64,000 nucleotides of DNA from Bacteriovorax stolpii. GTDB lineage: Bacteria; Bdellovibrionota; Bacteriovoracia; Bacteriovoracales; Bacteriovoracaceae. The notes under the pieces were generated by a model that saw only the letters and a list, made by a program, of their open reading frames with translations, did not search any database and was not told where the DNA came from. Where the stretch lies: assembly GCA_945883845.1 (NCBI GenBank), contig CAMCYI010000014.1, positions 1 to 64,000 on the forward strand, in the 5' to 3' direction. Both the position numbers and the translations under genes were made by a program. Shown here one piece after another: positions 60,658 to 64,000 of this stretch (within the stretch, counting starts at the first letter, position 1; every line of letters starts with the position of its first letter).

Positions 60658-60798
60658 GCCAACAATATCGGTCACTCCACTATGAAACATGACGTTTCAG
60701 GGGCTTAATATAACGATCAATATTCTTGAGTAAAATAATCCACAAGATTTAAAGAATACCTCCGATAAGCTTCCGGTAAGACATTTCAGGAGGATTCT

Positions 60799-61926
60799 CT
60801 GAAGAAGATATTTATTGCGATTTTAATCGCCAGTTCAGCTGTCGATGCACTCGCTCTCGAACCGAGAGAAGAAGCGTGGAAGCTCCACAATCGCTTAACG
60901 GGTATTCCTCCGAAGCTGGCCATCCTTAATCAAATGACCACTTTAATCGAGCAGGATCGTCGTGAAGACGCAGCTCAGATCGCCATGCAAAACCCTCTCT
61001 TTATCAACGTTGTGCTGAAGAACTGGGTGAAGCCGTGGAGTAACCGTGATCAAAGTTCACGCGTTCCGCTTAACGATTATGTCGCCACAGTTCTTGGTGT
61101 AATCCGCGACGATGCTCCATTTGATACAGTCCTTTATGAAGATGTTGTCTACGTCGTCAATGGTGTGACTCCGGCCTACGCTCCGGACAGTAACGTTCAT
61201 TATGCGAATGCTGAAACCAATCAGGTTGATTTGAAAGTAAATCTCATGCGTGCCACTCAATCAACAATGAACGGTGTGATGGCCCCTGCGGGAGTCGTCA
61301 CAACCCGGGCCGGTGCTGAAGCCTTTTTCTCGGCCGGAACAAACCGCCGTGTGAATCGTTTTACTTTCATGAACTATCTCTGCAACGACTTTGAGGCCCT
61401 TCACGATACGACTGTTCCGGATACATGGGTTCGTCGTGACGTAGAAAGAAATCCCGGCGGAGACTCACGTACTTACAAAAACAAATGTGTTGGTTGTCAC
61501 GCAGGCCAGGACGCACTCGGTGGTGCATGGGCCTATTATGATTTCGTCGGTAACCGTCTCGTCTATACTCCAGGTGTCGTTGTAGAAAAAGTTGCCCGCC
61601 CTATAAATGCATTCAGTACTGCTAAAATGGTAACAAGTGATGAATGGGTAAACCTCTGGGCCACAGGCCAGAACGCGAAGCTCGGCTGGCGTGGTGCTAC
61701 TGCCGGACACGGCGGTAAAGAGATTAATGAAATGCTCGCAGGCACCCGCGCTTTTGCTGAATGTATGTCTCAAAAAGTTTTCAAGCTTGTGTGTATGAAA
61801 GACCCGGTCTCTTCAACAGATAAAGCAACAGTTAAAGCAAATGCTACTTACTTTGAATCCGGTACTGAATACAGCATGAAGTCTCTGATCGCGAGAACCT
61901 CAGCAGGATGTATGGAAAATGAATAA
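60799..61926 (+). CDS. exported CxxCH protein with CTG start
   Basis: 375 residues from the CTG at 60799, 5 bases after a perfect AGGAGG (60788-60793). From there the frame reads KKIFIAILIASSAVDALA, a good signal peptide, and no ATG, GTG or TTG lies before it; the first ATG at 60934 would lose the signal peptide. The mature part includes CVGCHAG (CxxCH heme-binding-type motif), so it may be a c-type cytochrome or a DUF-type partner. It overlaps the next gene by 8 bases. The Ccs assembly genes in the window could supply heme. Confidence 0.6.
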   Translation: MKKIFIAILIASSAVDALALEPREEAWKLHNRLTGIPPKLAILNQMTTLIEQDRREDAAQIAMQNPLFINVVLKNWVKPWSNRDQSSRVPLNDYVATVLGVIRDDAPFDTVLYEDVVYVVNGVTPAYAPDSNVHYANAETNQVDLKVNLMRATQSTMNGVMAPAGVVTTRAGAEAFFSAGTNRRVNRFTFMNYLCNDFEALHDTTVPDTWVRRDVERNPGGDSRTYKNKCVGCHAGQDALGGAWAYYDFVGNRLVYTPGVVVEKVARPINAFSTAKMVTSDEWVNLWATGQNAKLGWRGATAGHGGKEINEMLAGTRAFAECMSQKVFKLVCMKDPVSSTDKATVKANATYFESGTEYSMKSLIARTSAGCMENE

Positions 61927-62623
61927 GAAAAATCTACAAAAAGTCGTGGCACTCGCCATGGGTACTCTGATGCTGGGTGTGTTCACTCATTGTGTTTCTG
62001 AGAGCCCGACAAATTCAGGATCAACATTCAGAAATCCATCTTCATCAAATTCAAACACAGGTGGTAACACAAGTCTTCCGACGGGAGTTGCAGCTGTGAC
62101 AATCTCGACTGGTGTAAAAAATCACGAGCAGATTCTTCACACGATGGCCTCTCTTACTGGAATTCCTTCCAACAATACTGCCGTTCTCGCTGTCTATAAC
62201 CAGGTCGCAGCAACTCTTCCAACGACAAACGATGCTAAAGCTCTTCTCGCACCAAATAACGTTGCTATCGTTCAGCTCGGCGCTGAATTTTGTAACCAGC
62301 TTCTCATTGGAGCTAACGGTGGCGGTGCACGTACTGCTCTCTACAACACGGCCATTCCCGGTGGCCCAGCGATGTTAAATTTTGCAACTCTGACACGTGA
62401 TCAGTTATCAGCGAACGCTCTCGCTTTTGTTCAAAGAACTGTTGATACGTTCTGGGGTGGAATGCTTTCAGAAGAAGATCTTAATACAGCGGAAACTGAG
62501 CTGACTGATCTTCTCCTGGCACTTGCTTCAGAAGAGGCCAACAACAACAACGCCGCCGCTTTGAAAATCGCGAAAGGTGTTTGTACAGCGGTCATCGCCA
62601 GCGCAAACGTAATTCTCCTTTAA
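61919..62623 (+). CDS. exported protein, function unknown
   Basis: 234 residues. N-terminal hydrophobic signal (VVALAMGTLMLGVFTHC) ends near a Cys, but the -3 to -1 residues (FTH) do not match the lipobox well, so lipidation is doubtful. A Ser/Asn/Gly-rich linker follows, then a helical Ala-rich domain with cysteines in AEFCNQL and KGVCTAV. It is the middle gene of a three-gene unit, overlapping the first by 8 bases and 17 bases before the next. Confidence 0.6.
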   Translation: MNKKNLQKVVALAMGTLMLGVFTHCVSESPTNSGSTFRNPSSSNSNTGGNTSLPTGVAAVTISTGVKNHEQILHTMASLTGIPSNNTAVLAVYNQVAATLPTTNDAKALLAPNNVAIVQLGAEFCNQLLIGANGGGARTALYNTAIPGGPAMLNFATLTRDQLSANALAFVQRTVDTFWGGMLSEEDLNTAETELTDLLLALASEEANNNNAAALKIAKGVCTAVIASANVILL

Positions 62624-62640
62624 GGAAGACAGGAAATATT

Positions 62641-64000
62641 ATGAAAGATAAAAAAGATCTCGATCAGAAACCAAACCTCGACGCTCAGCCTGCGGAAACG
62701 ATTAAGCCGCTTCAGCTTGAGAACCACAAACCGAAATCCCGTCGCGATTTTCTCGCCCAGGGTTTTCTGGGAATGTCGGCCATCGCTTTCGCTCCTTCAA
62801 TCTTTGATATGATTGCAGGCCGCGCTCACGGTGCCGTTGAAGGATGTACGGCCGCTGTGTTCAGCTCCCTCACTCCAGTGATTATCATTGACCTTGCAGG
62901 TGGTGGTAACATTGCCGGTTCCAACGTCATGGTCGGGGGCCAGGGTGGACAGATGGATTTCCTTCCATCGTACACGACTCTTGGACTTCCTTCGCAATTC
63001 AATCCCCAAGTGACTGGTGTCAACTCAGACATGGGTCTCGCCTTTCATCCCCAGTCTCAAATGCTTCAGGGAATTTTCAACTCATCTTCTGCAATGACGA
63101 GATCAAAAGTTGAAGGCACAATTTTCTGTTCGGTTTCAGATGATGATACCGGAAACAACCAGCATAACCCGATTTACTGGCTTAACAAGGCCGGTGCCCG
63201 CGGACAACTGAACCAGCTTGCTGGTACACAACAATCTCCGTCAGGCGGTAACTCACAGGCACCAACTTCAAGTATCAACCCGACGGTCGCTCCAGTTCGT
63301 CTGCAAAGTAACCAGGACGCGATCAACCTCGTGAACCTCGGGACAACGATCAGTTCATTCTCTGCAGATAAAATTCAGCGCATTCTTGGTACGATGGCAT
63401 CGATGTCCGAAAGAAAGATTGCGAGTATTTCACGCCGCTCGCTTCCTGATCAGATTAAAACCGTTCTTGGTTGTGGATATTCTACTACCGGAGAACAGAT
63501 TTCGAAATTCACGCAAAATGCTCTTAACCCTGCTATGGACGCAAACGTAACAGCGGCCATGGCGGGAATCACAAACACCGGTCTCCGCGCCCGTGTAGCT
63601 CCGATTGCAAAACTGACTCTCGATGGAATGATCGGAGTCGGGACGATAACACTCGGAGGCTACGATTACCACACGGGCAACCGTGCAGATGGTGATGCCA
63701 AAGATCTCGAGCTTGGCCAGGTCGTAGGATCGATCATGGAACTCGCTGCCCGCAAAGGTAAAGACATTATCATTTACGTTTTCTCAGACGGAGGTGTTGC
63801 CTCAAACCAGACTCCGGACGCGAACGCGAATGGAAAACTCTCATGGGGTGGTGACTCTGGTAACAGATCATCGACGTTCATGATGGTGTATAAGAATGCA
63901 GGAAAAGCTTCGATCCGCGGTAACCGCCAGGTGGGATACTTTAAATCATCCAGTCAGACTGTTGAGCCAGCGGCCCTTCTTACAAGTAACAGTGTTGTGA
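62641..64000 (+). CDS. Tat-exported DUF1501-like protein (partial)
   Basis: Incomplete at the window end; at least 453 residues. Twin-arginine signal: KSRRDFLAQGFLGMSAIAFAP at about residues 36-56. The mature part has an N-terminal VIIIDLAGGGN and a later GGYDYHTGNRADGDAKDLELGQVVGSIMELAARKGKDIIIYVFSDGG, which matches the GWDTH...FSEFGR order of DUF1501 proteins (alkaline-phosphatase-like fold). The exact residues differ from the usual set. It is the third gene of a unit with the CxxCH protein. Ribosome-binding site: GGAAATATT. Confidence 0.6.
   Translation, partial: MKDKKDLDQKPNLDAQPAETIKPLQLENHKPKSRRDFLAQGFLGMSAIAFAPSIFDMIAGRAHGAVEGCTAAVFSSLTPVIIIDLAGGGNIAGSNVMVGGQGGQMDFLPSYTTLGLPSQFNPQVTGVNSDMGLAFHPQSQMLQGIFNSSSAMTRSKVEGTIFCSVSDDDTGNNQHNPIYWLNKAGARGQLNQLAGTQQSPSGGNSQAPTSSINPTVAPVRLQSNQDAINLVNLGTTISSFSADKIQRILGTMASMSERKIASISRRSLPDQIKTVLGCGYSTTGEQISKFTQNALNPAMDANVTAAMAGITNTGLRARVAPIAKLTLDGMIGVGTITLGGYDYHTGNRADGDAKDLELGQVVGSIMELAARKGKDIIIYVFSDGGVASNQTPDANANGKLSWGGDSGNRSSTFMMVYKNAGKASIRGNRQVGYFKSSSQTVEPAALLTSNSVV

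Overview
The window is about 64 kb of gene-dense bacterial chromosome of moderate GC. It carries roughly 64 protein genes in short, tightly packed and often overlapping transcription units. No tRNA, rRNA, CRISPR array, prophage or complete insertion sequence was seen. The gene set suggests a Bacteriovorax/Bdellovibrio-like organism (Bdellovibrionota, order Bacteriovoracales), but this is inference and no marker gene fixes it. The pointers are the very high share of small exported proteins of unknown function, many exported proteases and polysaccharide deacetylases, a receiver/PilZ-type regulator, a SWIB protein with a histone-like tail, and a 2TM potassium channel.

Layout. 1-3.3 kb: methyltransferase, short HPF-like protein, acyl-CoA synthetase. 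3.3-3.7 kb: a gene-free stretch with a good promoter and an orphan terminator, a likely small RNA, followed by mscL. 4-11.5 kb: a cluster of exported proteins, including two paralogues sharing a cysteine-rich module and an aspzincin-like peptidase. 11.5-17.8 kb: a lysine pathway block, lysC-dapB-dapA-dapD-lysA on the minus strand behind a lysine riboswitch, with asd divergent. 17.8-24.3 kb: exported DUF4331 protein, intradiol dioxygenase-like protein, serine protease, K+ channel, phospholipase D-like protein, a decayed gene fragment and small proteins. 24.5-28.2 kb: MoxR / DUF58 / transglutaminase operon. 28.2-31.2 kb: receiver-like/PilZ-like regulator, trmK-like methyltransferase, winged-helix protein. 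31.4-33.2 kb: lipoproteins. 33.2-38.2 kb: putA and proC overlapping in one operon. 38.3-41.8 kb: exported protein, SWIB protein, GNAT, thiamine pyrophosphokinase. 41.8-45.7 kb: DUF1624 acyltransferase-like protein and the Ccs1/CcsA cytochrome c assembly pair. 45.7-53.2 kb: exported proteins, including a long coiled-coil protein with a Pro/Val/Gln repeat. 53.2-55.1 kb: a 252-bp MITE-like element with perfect terminal repeats and a 9-bp target duplication, beside two AT-rich orphan genes. 55.1-60.7 kb: DUF3050, transaldolase-like enzyme, matrixin-like lipoprotein, M1-like exported gluzincin, and a signal peptidase II fused to a HAMP-like tail. 60.8-64 kb: a three-gene exported cluster (CxxCH protein, Cys-containing exported protein, Tat-exported DUF1501-like protein) running off the end.

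The clearest integrated system is lysine/diaminopimelate synthesis. One riboswitch sits upstream of five contiguous genes, while asd has its own back-to-back promoter and escapes that control. The most unexpected items are the MITE-like element, the candidate small RNA whose promoter shares a 9-bp box at the same register with a second promoter, the LspA-HAMP fusion, the proC-putA overlap, and two exported-protein genes whose only sensible starts are CTG and ATT.
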